Assembly (NCBI GenBank): GCA_947650365.1
Contig: OX393549.1
Coordinates: forward strand, 26,306,709-26,370,708
Reading direction: 5' to 3'
Length of the DNA stretch: 64,000 bases
DNA from: Chamaelirium japonicum
Lineage: Eukaryota; Streptophyta; Magnoliopsida; Liliales; Melanthiaceae
The position numbers and the translations under genes are program-made. This document shows, in pieces, positions 1 to 12,801 of the stretch. The notes beneath the pieces were generated by a model. The model saw nothing but the letters and a program-made list of their open reading frames with translations, was not told the DNA's origin and ran no database searches. How positions within the stretch are numbered: the stretch's first letter is position 1; each line of letters opens with the position of its first letter.

Positions 1-1852
1 CTTGCAAGCCATCCACATCCTTATCGGGAGGTGCGTTCCTTGGTATGACATACACCGCACTAAACCCAGGCCTGATGGTCAATAGTTGAGCTATTGACCG
101 GATCCGGTTGCTTGGCCAAAGCGATCGGAGGTGCGATGTGATAGTCAACTTGGAAGGAACCTAGTCATATGGTCACTCGAGTCTGACGGTGCTCTCCACC
201 GCTCAAGTTGACTCATGGCACCAAGTGGAGGGACATCGTATTACCAATACTAAGCGGAGAGCAAGGGTATGCGAGAGAGCTTAATAAGTCTGGAAGAATT
301 GGAGTGCAGCCTGCGTCGCACTCTGGGTGGCCACGCAGGTTAACCGGGACCCAGAGGATTGACAGGGACACTTGGGTAGTGTGTCGATCGGGTTCAGTTG
401 GAAGCCATGAATCCTAGTTCCTGAAGGTTCCACCCTATCCACGATCGTTACGGATCATTACTTTCTCCTTGTATCACAGCATATTATGAGTTGAAGAAAT
501 AATGCCTAATCGTTCTGTGAGTGCATAGTACTGGAGCATGGTGGTTGCACAGGACTATGTGTGTTCACTAGGGGGCAACCCCAGAGTAGTGTAGAGACAT
601 ACGATGTTGCCATTATACCATGAGGAGTCCATTCCGTGTGTGCGTGTTGCACTAGATCGCAGAATGCGAGTTTAGTAATTTTTACTATGGGGCACCACAC
701 CTTTTACTAAGGGTACCCCAGTAAATAGTAAAAATCTTATTCATCATCCCATGGTGTATTGACTTGTTGCTGATGCCGATGAGGTGCCCTAAGTGTTAAG
801 GTGCATTATCGTGCACGTAGATGGGCGATACATAGTCCCGCATGAGGTGAACGATCACTAGATGCATGGGGGCATTTTGGTCATTTCAAAATATCCCGCA
901 TGCTCTAGTGGCCACCATCCTTATTAGGGCTAGCTTGCATGGCCATCAAACTTATAATTAAGGGATTAATTCAGATTTGAAAGAATTTGAATCATCTCCT
1001 TAATTGCAACAATTTTAATATGGCAACTAGTAATAAAGAGGGGCATTGAATTTGAGAGTAATGAGATGGAGAGAGAGAGAGAGGAACGGTTTCAAATGGC
1101 AAGGGAGAGTGAGGGGCACGTAATTCAGATCTGAAAATGGTGCATCCTTCTCATATTTCCTATGAAGAACCAAAGCCCCTTCTCTTATGGTTCGGATTTT
1201 TGCCATCTCTCTCTCTCGGGTTCATCTCTCTCTTATTCCTTCATCTTCTTCTCCAAGTGTACATATGATATTGATGGAGATCGCTTGCACTCTAAAGCAC
1301 TCAGAGATTAAAGTGCAAGGATCCGGGATGATATGTGAGATCAGGTGAATCCGATGAGATTCATTTCTCTCTTGCGCGAGGATCCCGCTCGTGATTGCTG
1401 CCCAGATTTTACAGACAGATCTACACTGTTTTGATCACTGCAGGAGCTATGGAAGTCCAAATGACTTCAAACCGGTTGCAAATTCTTGGCGTTGAAGCTT
1501 CTTTCTGGCAAATCAAGTTTGGCTCCGTTCCGATGTCGGGATAGAAAGTTACGGCCTGTGCATTAAAGGGTGTTCGTGCAGATCCGAATTTGTCTTCATC
1601 AACATTGAAGCAATTCTTCGCGGTGTTAAATCCCGCACAAAGGTATAACCTACTAACCCCTAGATCTATCATAATGCATATATATAAGATATGTTAATCA
1701 TTTCGATAGATGACTATAGGGGTTCGATTCGTATTTGTTTTATCATTTGCGCATATAATTAATATGAATGAAAATTTTAAAATGCACCGCACACCGTAAC
1801 GATCTTCGGGATCGACTCCACCTTCCGTTGCGCCTCCGATATCATTCCAACA
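1..1852 (+). repeat. C1-family Copia LTR, cut by the window's left edge
   Basis: This is the 3' four fifths of an LTR in plus orientation. It matches the whole solo LTR at 20245-22575 from about 480 bases into that copy, and the reverse complements of 5511-7874 and 12802-15123. It ends in CCAACA at 1852, the expected terminal CA. A GA-rich tract lies near 1069-1083. The next bases (TCAAC) would be the target duplication, but the left flank is outside the window. It could be a solo LTR or the 3' LTR of an element lying to the left. Confidence 0.85.
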
Positions 1853-3720
1853 TCAACTCCATATGAACCCACTCAAATGTGCGTTTGGAGTCTCCTCGGA
1901 TAAGTTCCTCGGCTTTGTCGTATGACATCGAGGCATTGAGATAGATCAATCCAAAATTGACGCTATTCTCAATATGCCTATTCCAAAGATGGTGCGAGAT
2001 CTCAGAGGTCTCCAAGGCCACCTGTCATATATTAGAAGATTTATTACCAACTTAGCTAAAAAATATCACCCCTTCAGTCGCCTTATGAAGAAAGGAGCAC
2101 CATTCAAGTGGGATAAAACTTGTCAAGAAGCCCTCCAAAGCATCAGGGATTACTTACTCAAGCCTCCAATTCTGACAACACTAGTTCAATGAAAGCCATT
2201 GGTCCTCTACATTAGTGCCCAGGAGCAATCCTTAGGGGCACTTTTGGCTCAAGACAACGAGCTAGGTAAAGAAACAGTATGCTACTACTTGAGTCGCACT
2301 CTCATCGATGCAGAACTAAACTACTCTCCGATCGAGAAAGTTTGTCTAGTGCTCATCTTCGCTATAAAGAAACTGTGACACTACATGATGGCTCACACCA
2401 TCAGGCTCATCTCGAAAGTTGACCCACTCAAGTACATCATGTCAAGACCAGTGCTCTCCGGACATTTGGTCAAATGGGCGTTACTCCTCCTCGAGTTCGA
2501 CATCACCTTCGTACCTCAGAAAACAGTCAAAGGTCAAGCTCTTATGGATTTCCTAGTAGAATACCCCCTTCTAGCAGAATAGGAACTGTCAAAAGACCTC
2601 CCAGACGAAGAAGTATTCTCTATCGGCATTGCTCCCTCTTAGAAGATGTTCTTCGATGGTACAACAAGGCAAGACGTGGCAAGAGCAGGGGTTATCTTTG
2701 TCACTCCAAACGACGAGATACTGCCATTCTTGTTTCTACTATCAGAACCATGCTCCAACAATAAGGCAGAGTATTAAGCCCTGATTATCGACCTCGAGCT
2801 TGCCAATGATATGAAGCTTCAAGGGCCTCAAACTTTTTGGTGACTCTCAACTCGTCATACAGCAAATCTTGGGGGGGGCATACGAAGTCGACAAAGAAGA
2901 TCTCGTGCTGCGACATCTACGAGCTCTGGAGATCCTTGATGCACTCGAGGTTGCTTCAATCCAGTATGTCCCCAGAAACCTCAACCAGCAGACTGATGCG
3001 CTCACAAATTTAGTAGTTATACTTTTATTTCTAGAAAGAAGGCAGTTTATCATCCCTATCTGGAAGAGAATAGTGATCACCAAGGACGACATCCCTGTTG
3101 GGATTCTAGACCAAGTCAATGTAGTGCACATCCTCGTGTTCGACGAGCTAGACTAGAAACAACCTTTCGTAGACTATCTCATCCACAAAAAGCTCCCTGA
3201 TGACCCGAAGCACAAGATTGACATTTGCCGGCGATCTCTTAAATTCTTCCACTTCAACAACGAGCTTTACCGTCGACTATGATGGTACCCTCCTGAGGTG
3301 TCTCGCAAGAGAAGAAGCGAAAGCAGCACTGGAAGAAGTCCATGCTAGGATCTGTGGCTCGTATCAGTCTGGTCCGAAGCTCTACTTTCGCATCAGAAGG
3401 ATAGATTATTACTGGCCCACTATGATCAAGGACTGCTTGGAGTTTGCAAAGAAATGTCATGCTTGCCAGCTGCACGGCGACTAAATCCGTCAGCCACCAG
3501 AACCTTTGCATCCTACGATCGTGTCATGGCCTTTCGACGGATGGGGACTCGACATTATTGGTCCTCTGCCCAAGTCATCCAAGCAGTATCTTTACATTCT
3601 GGCAGTGACAGAATATTTCTCCAAGTGGGCTGAGGCAATACCATTGCGAGAAATCACCAGACACTCTGTCATCAGCTTCATACAGAACGACATGCATCGA
3701 CTTGAAATCAAAGAGAGACA
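1853..3720 (+). mobile_element. G0: Ty3/gypsy (Tat lineage) pol fragment, broken
   Basis: This is an old fragment of a Gypsy polyprotein gene running from the end of the reverse transcriptase into the integrase. In order I see the RT thumb region (about 1860-2190), the retroviral-type RNase H (about 2190-2580, with a VKWALLLLEFDI-like stretch), a second RNase H typical of Tat elements (about 2640-3030), and the integrase zinc-binding and core start (about 3290-3700, with CHACQLHGD and WGLDIIGPLPKSS). It differs clearly from G1-G4, so it is another Tat family. It has several breaks and no LTRs that I can assign. It is abutted on the left by a Copia LTR and stops abruptly in the integrase core. 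Confidence 0.85.
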
Positions 3721-3926
3721 GTGAAAAAAACAGAAAAAAATGAAAAAAAGAAAAGAAAATCAGCATTCGTAAAATAGAGAAATAGATGGGAAAAAGAAAA
3801 AGAAAACCAGGGGGTTTTGGCCTCTGTGATGCCTGACCAGCAACAGCAGGCAACAAGGGGGGTGCGACCGGCCGACAGTAAGTAGGGGAGTTCGGCCTAC
3901 TTGAGAGAGAGAGAGAGGGGGGGGAG
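3721..3926. other. Purine-rich spacer of unknown origin
   Basis: No coding region is recognisable. The stretch starts A-rich and ends in a GA repeat running into a G run (about 3905-3926) directly before the G1 LTR start. The terminal purine run resembles a polypurine tract, but it may simply be the flank into which G1 inserted. Confidence 0.5.
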
Positions 3927-4011
3927 TGTGGGTGCAAAATTTGGCCAACGACCGATGGTGGGACCCACTAGTCCTGCTTGGGGGTTCACAGAGACGACAA
4001 TAGAACCCACG
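3927..4011 (+). repeat. G1 5' LTR remnant
   Basis: It starts TGTGGGTGC, like the LTRs at 23149 and 51838, and follows them for about 85 bases, including the first tandem unit with the GGGACCCAC-like core. It then passes directly into gag sequence, so the rest of the LTR, the primer-binding site and the leader are missing. Confidence 0.8.
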
Positions 4012-4800
4012 ACCCCAGAGAAGAACCTTGATTCGCTTTATCGATTGAGGATGGGAGCCGATGAGAGTTTTCATAATTTTACGCGAAGATTCCGCAACAA
4101 GCATGCTGCTCTCTCTGGATGACATCTTGATGATAAAGCTATCATATTGGACTTTCAAAATGCTCTCCGATTCGATCTGCACATCTACAATGACTTCATC
4201 CGCAATCCTTCGCCTTCTCTTGGTGCGATGTTCGACCGTATCCAATGGGAGATATAGGTCAAAGATGACCAGATAGCTCGAAATGGATGCGAATCCAGGT
4301 GACGACCCATCGAAAGAGAAGCGCCAAAGCAAATAGCCAAAGCTCACAACACAGAAATATCGGGGCCTCCACCCCTCAAGCGACCAAGAGAGGATGGTCA
4401 CAGATCGCCTCCAAGAAAAGTGATATTCACCGATTGGACTCTTCTGATTGAGCAAATTCTGGATCAAATCCAATACGAAGAATTCCTTCGGTGGCCAAAC
4501 CCTCTGCAACTTGATGCTAAACTCACTACCGACAGATTTGTATACTACGACTTTCACCGTAGCCACAGGCATCCAACCACTCGATGCTTCTGACAAAAGT
4601 ATCATCTGGAAGACTTATTGTGTGAAGGCTATCTCCAAGAGTTTATTAAGAGCCGACAGGATCAGCGTCAACCTTCTTCAGCAAAGAGGAAGGAAGCATG
4701 CTGGGCCTACCATATCTCCACTCACTCATCTCTGATTATTATGCGGGCCAACGTCTTTGGCATCCATATCGTATTGCACCACCAAATGTTAACCGGGAAG
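4012..4800 (+). pseudogene. G1 gag remnant
   Basis: The translated stretch around 4030-4120 (LYRLRMGADESFHNFTRRF) closely matches G2 gag at 25040-25130. In this lineage it is the capsid region. The following several hundred bases match G2 gag up to the protease linker. The N-terminal part is not present and the reading frame is broken in several places. Confidence 0.8.
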
Positions 4801-5510
4801 AAAGTCGATCGACAAGTTCGACGCATCTTCAATGTTCGCTCGGTAGCGAACAAAGAAGACAGTTGGTTTGAGAAACCCATCAAGGGCTTGGCATGGCCAT
4901 CGATTGTCTTTAATGACTCGGACCTCCAAGGAGTGCATAGTCCGCATCGGGATCCCCTCATTCTGCGGCTCATCGTCGACGGGAGTACCGTTAACCGAAT
5001 CCTCATCGACACCGACAGTTCAATCGACATTATGCTCCCAGATTGCTTTAAGTGTCTGGGGCATAAATATTCAAGCCTCGACGTCATCCCTACCGTAATC
5101 ACTGGTTTCAATGGCGAGCAAAGCATGACCATTGGAGACTCACAATAGATCTTAGCAGAGAAACCTGAGTCTCTGTGAGGTTCGCCATTGTCGAAGGAAT
5201 ATCCAACTACAACATCATTCTGGGGCGACCGTTCCTCCACCAAAACAATGTCGTATCTTCATCGTACCGCCAACTCCTCAAATTTGCAATGATAGAAGAC
5301 ATTATCTGCATCCGAGGTGATCAACAGGCCAGATAATCTTGTGAAGTCTCCACAGCAAAGATGGATCGCAGAGAGAATCTTGTGCCACCGAAGCGTCAGA
5401 GAGAGGAAGTTGGCCCTTCTACGAGCTAGCAACCAAAGGAGCCCCTACTGTCAGAACCTCCGTCTGTCGAGTGGGAGGCTCCACCTTTAATCGAAGAGAT
5501 CATCCGAGTA
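4800..5510 (+). pseudogene. G1 protease region
   Basis: A retropepsin-like aspartic protease follows gag. The segment around 4960-5150 reads LRLIVDGSTVNRILIDT and is followed by a hydrophobic-D-S-S stretch, the place of the catalytic aspartate loop. A NIILGRPFLH-like end lies near 5215-5240. The equivalent block in G2 is 28646-29160. The region is then interrupted by C1 at 5511 and resumes at 15124 in the linker before RT. Confidence 0.8.
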
Positions 5511-7874
5511 TGTTAGAATGATATTGGAGGTGCAACGGAAGGTGGAGTTGATCCCGAGGATCGTTTCGGTGTGCGGTGCATTTTAAAATTTTCATTCATA
5601 TTAATCGTATGTGCAAATGGTAAAAATAATATGAATCGAACCCCTATAGTCATCTACCGAAATGATTAACATATTTTATATATATGCATTATGATAGATC
5701 TAGGGGTTAGTAGGTTATATCTTCGTGCGGGATTTAACACCGCGAATAATTTCTTCAATGTTAATGAAGATGAATTCGCATCTGCACGAACACACTTCAG
5801 TGCAAAAGTTGTAACTTTCTGTCTCGACATCGGAATGGAGTGAAACTTTATTTGCCGGAAAGATGACTTAAACGCCAAGAATTTGCATCTCGTTTGAAGT
5901 AATTTTGAATTCTATAGCTCCTGCAGTGATCAAAACAGTGCAGATCTACCTGTAAAATCTGGGCAGCAATCACGAGCGGGATCCTCGCGCAAGAGAGATG
6001 AATCTCTTCGGATTCACCCAATCTCACATATCGTCCCGGATCCTTGCACACTAATCTCTGAGTGCCTCAGAGTGCAAGCAATCTCCATCAATCTCACACA
6101 CACACTTGGAGAAGAAAATGAGGGAGAGAGAAGAGATGAACCCGAGAGAGAGAGATGGCAAAAATCCGAACCATAAGAGAAGGGGGTTTGGTTCTTCTTC
6201 GGAAATATGAGAAGGATGCACCATTTCAGGTCTGAAATTCGTGCCCCTCACTCTCCCTTGCCATTTGAAACCGTTCCTCTCTTTCTTCATCTCATTACTC
6301 TCAAATTCAATGTCCTTTTTTATTACTAGTTGCCATATTAAAATTGTTGCAATTAAGGAGATGATTCAAAATCTTTTAAATCTGAATTAATCCCTTAATT
6401 ATAAGTTTGATGGTCATGCAAGCTAGCCCTAGTGAGGATGGCAGCCATTAGGGCATGCGAGATATTTTGAAATAACCAAAATGCCCCCATGCATCTAGTG
6501 GTCGTTCACCTCATGCGGGACTATGTATGGCCTATCTACGTGCACGATAATGCACCCTAACACTTAGGGTACCTCATCGGCATCATCAACAAGTCAATAC
6601 ACCATGGGATGATGAATAGTATTTTTACTATTTACTAGGGTGCCCTTAGTAAAAGGTGGGGTGCCCCATAGTAAAAAATTACTAAACTCGTATTATGTGT
6701 TCTACTGCAACACGTACACACGGAATGGACTCCTCATGGTATAATAGCAACATCGTATGTCTCTACACTACTCTGGGGTTGCCCCCTAGTGAACACACTC
6801 AGTCCTGTGCAACCACCATGCTCCAGTGCGATGCACTCACAGAACACAGGATGATTAGGCATTATTTCTTCAACTCATAATATGCTGTGAGACAAGGAGA
6901 AAGTAGTGATCCGTAACGATCGTGGATAGGGTGGAACTTTCAGGGACTAGGATTCATGGCTTTTAACCGAACTCGATCGACACATTACCCAAGTGTCCCT
7001 ATCAATCCTCTGGGTCCCAGTTAACCTGCGTGGCCACCCAGAGTGCGACGCATGCTGCACTCCAATTCTCCCAGACTTATTAAGCTCTCTCGTATACCCC
7101 TGCTCTCCGCTTAGTATTGGTAATACGATGTCCCTCCACTTGGTGCCACGAGTCAACTCGAGCGGTGGAGAGCACCGTCAGACTCGAGTGACCATATGAC
7201 TAGGTTCCTTCTAGGTTGACTATCATATCGCACCTCCGATCGCTTTGGCCAAGCAACCAGATCAGGTCAACATCTCAATTACTGACCACCAGGCCTGGGT
7301 TTAGTGCGGTGTATGTCATACCAAGGAACGCACCTCCTGGTAAGGATGTGGATGGCCTGCAAGAGTGGCGTGCCGATACAATGTCAGTCCGATAACCTAG
7401 CGCACCGTGGTATTGGGTCGTGGTTAGATCTCTCACACGTTGGTGAATAAAAGTTACACGCAACTGGTTTGTCCACCGGTTACGGTTCCTCAGGATTTAG
7501 GATCGATTACCCTAAGCAGAAATATAGCTGTGTGCAGCGGTGTCTGCTCACCGATCTGTGCACCATGTTGGTTCCATTCGGCCATAGACACTGTGCCTGG
7601 TAATGACCATTATGGAGATACTCATGCTTTGTCATTCCAACAGCTTATCCTAATAGGACGACCAACCCAAATCAGAGCTGCGAACGATTTAGGCTCATAG
7701 GACCGATCCACTGAGTCTCCCACTCAGATGGACTACTATATAGCCATGGCTCCTTAAGTTCTGTAAACAGAACACGTATAATAATACGTACCTTTATACA
7801 ATCCTAAACAAACTATCAACCATATATAGCAAAACCTAGGGTTTTACGAGCTGTAGACCATATCAAATCTAACA
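5511..7874 (-). repeat. C1 3' LTR
   Basis: It is 2364 bp. On the plus strand it starts TGTTAGAATG and ends ATCTAACA. It is same-oriented with 12802-15123 and reverse-complementary to the copies at 1-1852 and 20245-22575. Confidence 0.92.
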
Positions 7875-7885
7875 ATCTCCCACTT
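7875..7885 (-). other. C1 polypurine tract
   Basis: On the minus strand this reads AAGTGGGAGAT directly before the 3' LTR. The same tract sits at the same place in C2 and C3. It would prime plus-strand DNA synthesis. Confidence 0.75.
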
Positions 7886-10800
7886 GGTCTAGCGGGGAAA
7901 AATGGTCTAGAGCTCTATAGCTTCTATATACTGCTCAAAAGTCTTTGTAAGAATTCCCTAATGAAATCAGCAACATTATCTGTAGATGCTAACTCGATTA
8001 TCGCCACTTGCCTTTCCTCCTAAAGCTACCAGATCAAGTAGAATTTGTATTTGTTATGTTTCCCCTTTATGGTGGTGCCTACGCTCTTGCTACCGCTCTT
8101 TTGTTGTTACGACAAAAAGCTGAGCCTCTAGTATGCAACAGATAACTAGCATCTTATACAATCATGGCATATATAAGACTACCCTTTGCATAAGCATAAG
8201 GCACCTTCTGTATTTCTGCCATCTCCTTAGGTGTCATATGATTTATATTATTCGACAGTTTCAAACTTTAGCAAGAAACCCCTTTTGGAGTCTTGCATAT
8301 TGATTCTGGCTAGAACCATATCTCTACGCATAGCCTGTGATAGTGTGAGAATCCTGTTCTGACGATCTCGAGTTACCATGATCTCCAGAACATAACTCGC
8401 CTCACGAAGGTCTTTCAGTCGAATTAAGATAATAACCAGACATTTAACTTAGGCAACGTTCCTACTTTATTTTCAATCAATAGAACATCATCTATGTAAA
8501 GTACTAAGTACACCCCTATAGTTCCATCGCTCCTCTTGTACACACTTGGCTTATTTTGATCAAATCTATATGAATAGATCATACTTGATCAAGATAGATA
8601 TTGCTTCTCCTAGATACTTGCTTCAGTCCATAAATGAACCTTTGCAATTTTGTAAGCTAGGTATTCCTGACCTGCTAACTCCTAAACCTGAAAACTGCAT
8701 CATATATCCTCTCTTCTGCCAACTTCTACCCAATGGGCTAAGTTGCCAGGTGTGCAAGCCTTAGATTCAGTATACGCCCACTCGAGGGAGGGTGCGCATA
8801 GTGATCCACTTACACGGGTCTTTAACTTTGACCCAATCTAAATACGCTTTAATAAAGCTTTGATGAACCCTGGTATAAAAGAGTATCACTGGATACGGAT
8901 GCAAGCTTTGTCTCCATGACTTTCTATCAGATAGTTCTGTCAAAAAATTTTACTATTTCGTCGTAGCTCAAGGGGTCAGCCTCTTGAATTTATGGACTAA
9001 TTTACAAAGTTTGTCCACAAAATCTTTCAAGAGCTCTAATGGTGCTCCCACTGCGACAAGATAGTTGTGGTACAGAGCAAATTATTTCTATAGTTTCTAG
9101 TATACTAGTGTCTACATCATCTACTATCACTACGTTTCCGATCATGCGCTCTCCACTAGTATCTAGTAATTCACCCAGAACTACCTTACTAGTGGACATA
9201 TGGTCTATAATAGAATCCCGCTCTAGATAAATGGCATTCGTAGAAACGATCACCTTCTATTCCTAAGGATCATAGATAGTCCAAATTATATTTTTTTAGG
9301 ATAACAAATAAACAGATACACCTTGAACTTAGTCTCTATTTTATCCCTCTTATCCTTCTGCATATATGCAAGACATCCCCATATACTAAAATGCCGTAGT
9401 ATAGGTTTTTGCTCAGACCACAGCTTTTCAGGGGTATGAGGTACTGATTCGATGAGACATTATTCAAGATATACTCTACTGTTTCTCAATGTGTAACCCA
9501 TAGAAGGTGGGTAGTAAACTTGGCAAAACTCATCATTCTATATACCATGTCCAATATGGTCTGATTCCTTCTCTTGGATATTTCATTCTGGCATGGTGTC
9601 CCTAGAGCAATTAACTGGGATATTATCCCATGCCCCATCAGGTACCTATGAAACTCATCCAATGGATATTATCCATCTGGATGCTCTTGGAACCATATAC
9701 GTCAGAATGGGCTAACTCCAATACCTCAGTGGCCCTTTTAGTTATTTTGCCTTCCAAACAAGACTCACAGGTCGGAAGGGTCTCCGAGGGATCTGTATCT
9801 AGAAACTCAGCCTTCACTAACATTTGAATTATGTCTGAGACAATTTATCTAAGTCATAGGAGCCATAATTGGATTAAGTTATCCCAAGGAATAAGATGAA
9901 TGTGAATTAGATACTACAGCTATTATATAATCTATTTTCGAACTAGATTTTGATACAAAGAGATTGTTATAAGCTATTCCTTTAGCAATGAAGGTGCCTA
10001 TTCAGTTTAAGAGATACATGTGAGCTATTGATTATAACTGAATACCTTTATTTAGCTCGGAGGAAACATAACTAAATCTCTAAGGATCAAAATCCTTCTA
10101 TCAAAAAATCTAAGATAACATATTAACAGCTTTCGCAGTTGTTATGGTATCAGTATCTATGCTAGAACCACCTTACCAAAAAGTAGCATTCTACTTTCTT
10201 TGAATCCCTATAGACACGAAGTCCATATTTCAAGAAGCAGAAGCATTGCTACTAGATGGCAATTCGACTCTACCAAGAGTTGATGTTTACCTATCCTAGC
10301 ACCTTGAGACCATATTCAATCTTCCAATGCCCCTTCTGTTGCCACATCAGAAGCACTTTCGTACTAGGCTTCACCAGACTTAAGAGTCCGCTCCTGATTC
10401 TATACAGGTATTGTTTTTAGTTTCTGATCAGTTCTTATTTTTAGGCACTTCATAGAAGGCCTAAGTTACGCACTAAAGCAATCACCTTTAATCTTGATCC
10501 CATCCTTAGTGACCTGGATAGCTCCTAGAAGTTCTGTATTTGTCATCTCTAGCTTGTAAAGGCTGAAGTCTCTGACAAAGCCTTCAAAGGTTCCATATAA
10601 GGATGCAAGATAGACGTTCTCCATCACCTCGACATCTAGCACTATGTCAAAGAAAACCAGTTCGCTCTGGAACCCAAGAATGTGTTTCCAAACTAGTATT
10701 CCATCAAATATCTTAGTACTGATGAGTTTCTTGATGGTGAAATAGCGAGTCATTTGACTATGCCCCTCAAACATCTGATGCTTTAATAGAATATTACATC

Positions 10801-12787
10801 AGAAGACCCGACATATGTCTGACTTACTTCTGAAGAGTTGTCCGCAAGTATGCTATGACATAGGACTTGCACATCTCTACAGACTCTCGTTAGTCATTAT
10901 ATGCCCTAGCCTGTGCCACAGTGGCATCTAGACTCAATGGGTCTGGTTTAGGAATATTAAGATTTATAGCCATTGTAGTTTACCAACCCTAAATATAAAG
11001 TCATGATGGCATTACTGGTCTACGAAGTCGGTACCCGTTATCTAGTTATCTAATGGGATAGCGGACATGAGATCTATGGTTGAATATAGATTGTATTAAA
11101 ACTTATTTTAAGAATATTTTAAAAACAAGCAAATTACATCTATATGCCAACGCTACCCTCAAAGCGAAGATATCTTCATGAAGTAATTTACCATGTATGT
11201 GAGATCTCGGATTCGGATATACCCGCCCGAGGGGGCAGTATGTATCGTACTCCGCTCATATCGGATCTTTCCGACCTAATCCAAATCTGCCATAGACGGG
11301 CTATGATGGACCATGGTACCTTTTGGCAAGCCCCTCATGATCTCCATACGACACAATGGGTAGCCTCACGGGTGCTTCGGATGCTTACCCACGAGCCTAG
11401 GCAATCACGACACGAGAGTTCATGCGGCCCCCGTGAGGGCGAGAAAGACCCTTCTCTCTTGGCATCATGACCACCATATCCCGAAGGAGACTGCTAAGCC
11501 TCCGGCATGACAGAATATAACTCTCACCCGAGGGGGATGTTGAGCCATACCCTATCACCCGAAAATTCAGCAATTGGCCATGGAAGCCAGGGGCACTCAT
11601 GCTGAGTCCTCTTACACATCCCTTAATTATGGTGAAGGTTATTTTAATACAAGTATTTTAGATCCTAGGTTACGACAACCTAGACCTAAACCCTGGTCAT
11701 ACCGTGCTCCCACTAGAGTTAAGACCTCTTATAAAGTATAGATAGACTTGGAAAGGACCATAGTCCATATCCCGTGGATATTCAGTTGTCACCTTTCTCC
11801 CGAGAATCACATTACTTACTCTCCAATCCTTCGATACTAAATAAAATGATCATTACCCTTTGTGCTCTAGAGCCTAGCCTATGGTCTAGACATACAAGGA
11901 AAGGTCTCCCATTAGTATGACTCCTTGTATGCAACTTGATGTCTGATGTTATAGATGATCACTACATCACTATTGGTTTCGATGTCAAACCAATTAGAGA
12001 CATCCTACAACCTCTGTCAGACCTCGACCTAACGGTGGCATAACAAAGTGTTATGGTATCCAACTACCATCAAACACCAATTAGACTACGAGTGTCATTA
12101 AATGGAGATCTTACCTAATGGTCGCATGGATCAAGTGGGGAATAGGTATCCCACAAATAGTGGGGAAAGGGCATCCCATAATCTAACACATACTGCATCA
12201 GATTATATTCTTTCACCGGGGTTTAGAGAAATATCCAATCAAAGAAAAATAAACATCCATTGATATCAAGTTCAGGGTCCGACCCCTGAACCTGACTAGC
12301 AATGCTCTGATATTTCTTATCATGGCATCTTTCGGATATTCCTCTTACTTTGAGCCACCACACTCAGTCCTCCAGTGATGAATCTCCGATCTATCCTTGT
12401 CCTCCATGACTTCAACCTATAACTGAAAAGCTAGTACGCTTCGAGCAATTGCTCGTTCGTACATATTTTTCTAGGTAGAAGAATAAAGACAAGAATAGAA
12501 ATAAGGGCCGAGAAAAAACAAGCCGTGGTCAACCTCCATGCGCTTGTCCCATTAGGCCTTACATTCATCCATCACAGATACAATCGAAATATCATAAAAT
12601 TATATTTTGGGGTCCGACCCCGAAAATAAACAATCACACTATAGCGGTGCCCTGCAGAACACACTATGCATAACATGCGACATATATGAATATATGATCT
12701 ACGCAAACCCCGGTGACGCATTCGTTCATCAAATTGACATACGATTCGTTCCCTAAAAAAATTTCTCATGAATCACACACCAAAATG
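7886..12787 (-). pseudogene. C1 internal region: Copia gag-pol remnants and leader
   Basis: Reading on the minus strand, the region holds a long leader (about 12787 down to 10960), a gag remnant (about 10950-10466, with MFEGHSQMTRYFTIKKLIS, matching C2 gag), a GAG-pre-integrase segment (about 9830-9640, with LPTCESCLEGKITKR), the end of integrase (about 9253-9000, with VIVSTNAIYLERD) and weaker RT/RNase H traces toward 7900. It is badly decayed, with many breaks, and is not a protein source as it stands. Confidence 0.8.
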
Positions 12788-12799
12788 GCTCTGATACCA
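12788..12799 (-). other. C1 primer-binding site
   Basis: On the minus strand it reads TGGTATCAGAGC, complementary to the 3' end of initiator tRNA-Met and the usual Copia primer site. It lies two bases inside the 5' LTR. Confidence 0.9.
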
Positions 12800-12801
12800 T
12801 T

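Noticed and set aside
3760-4605. 281-codon minus-strand frame
   Set aside because: It is the opposite strand of G1 gag and its flank; it has no recognised domain.
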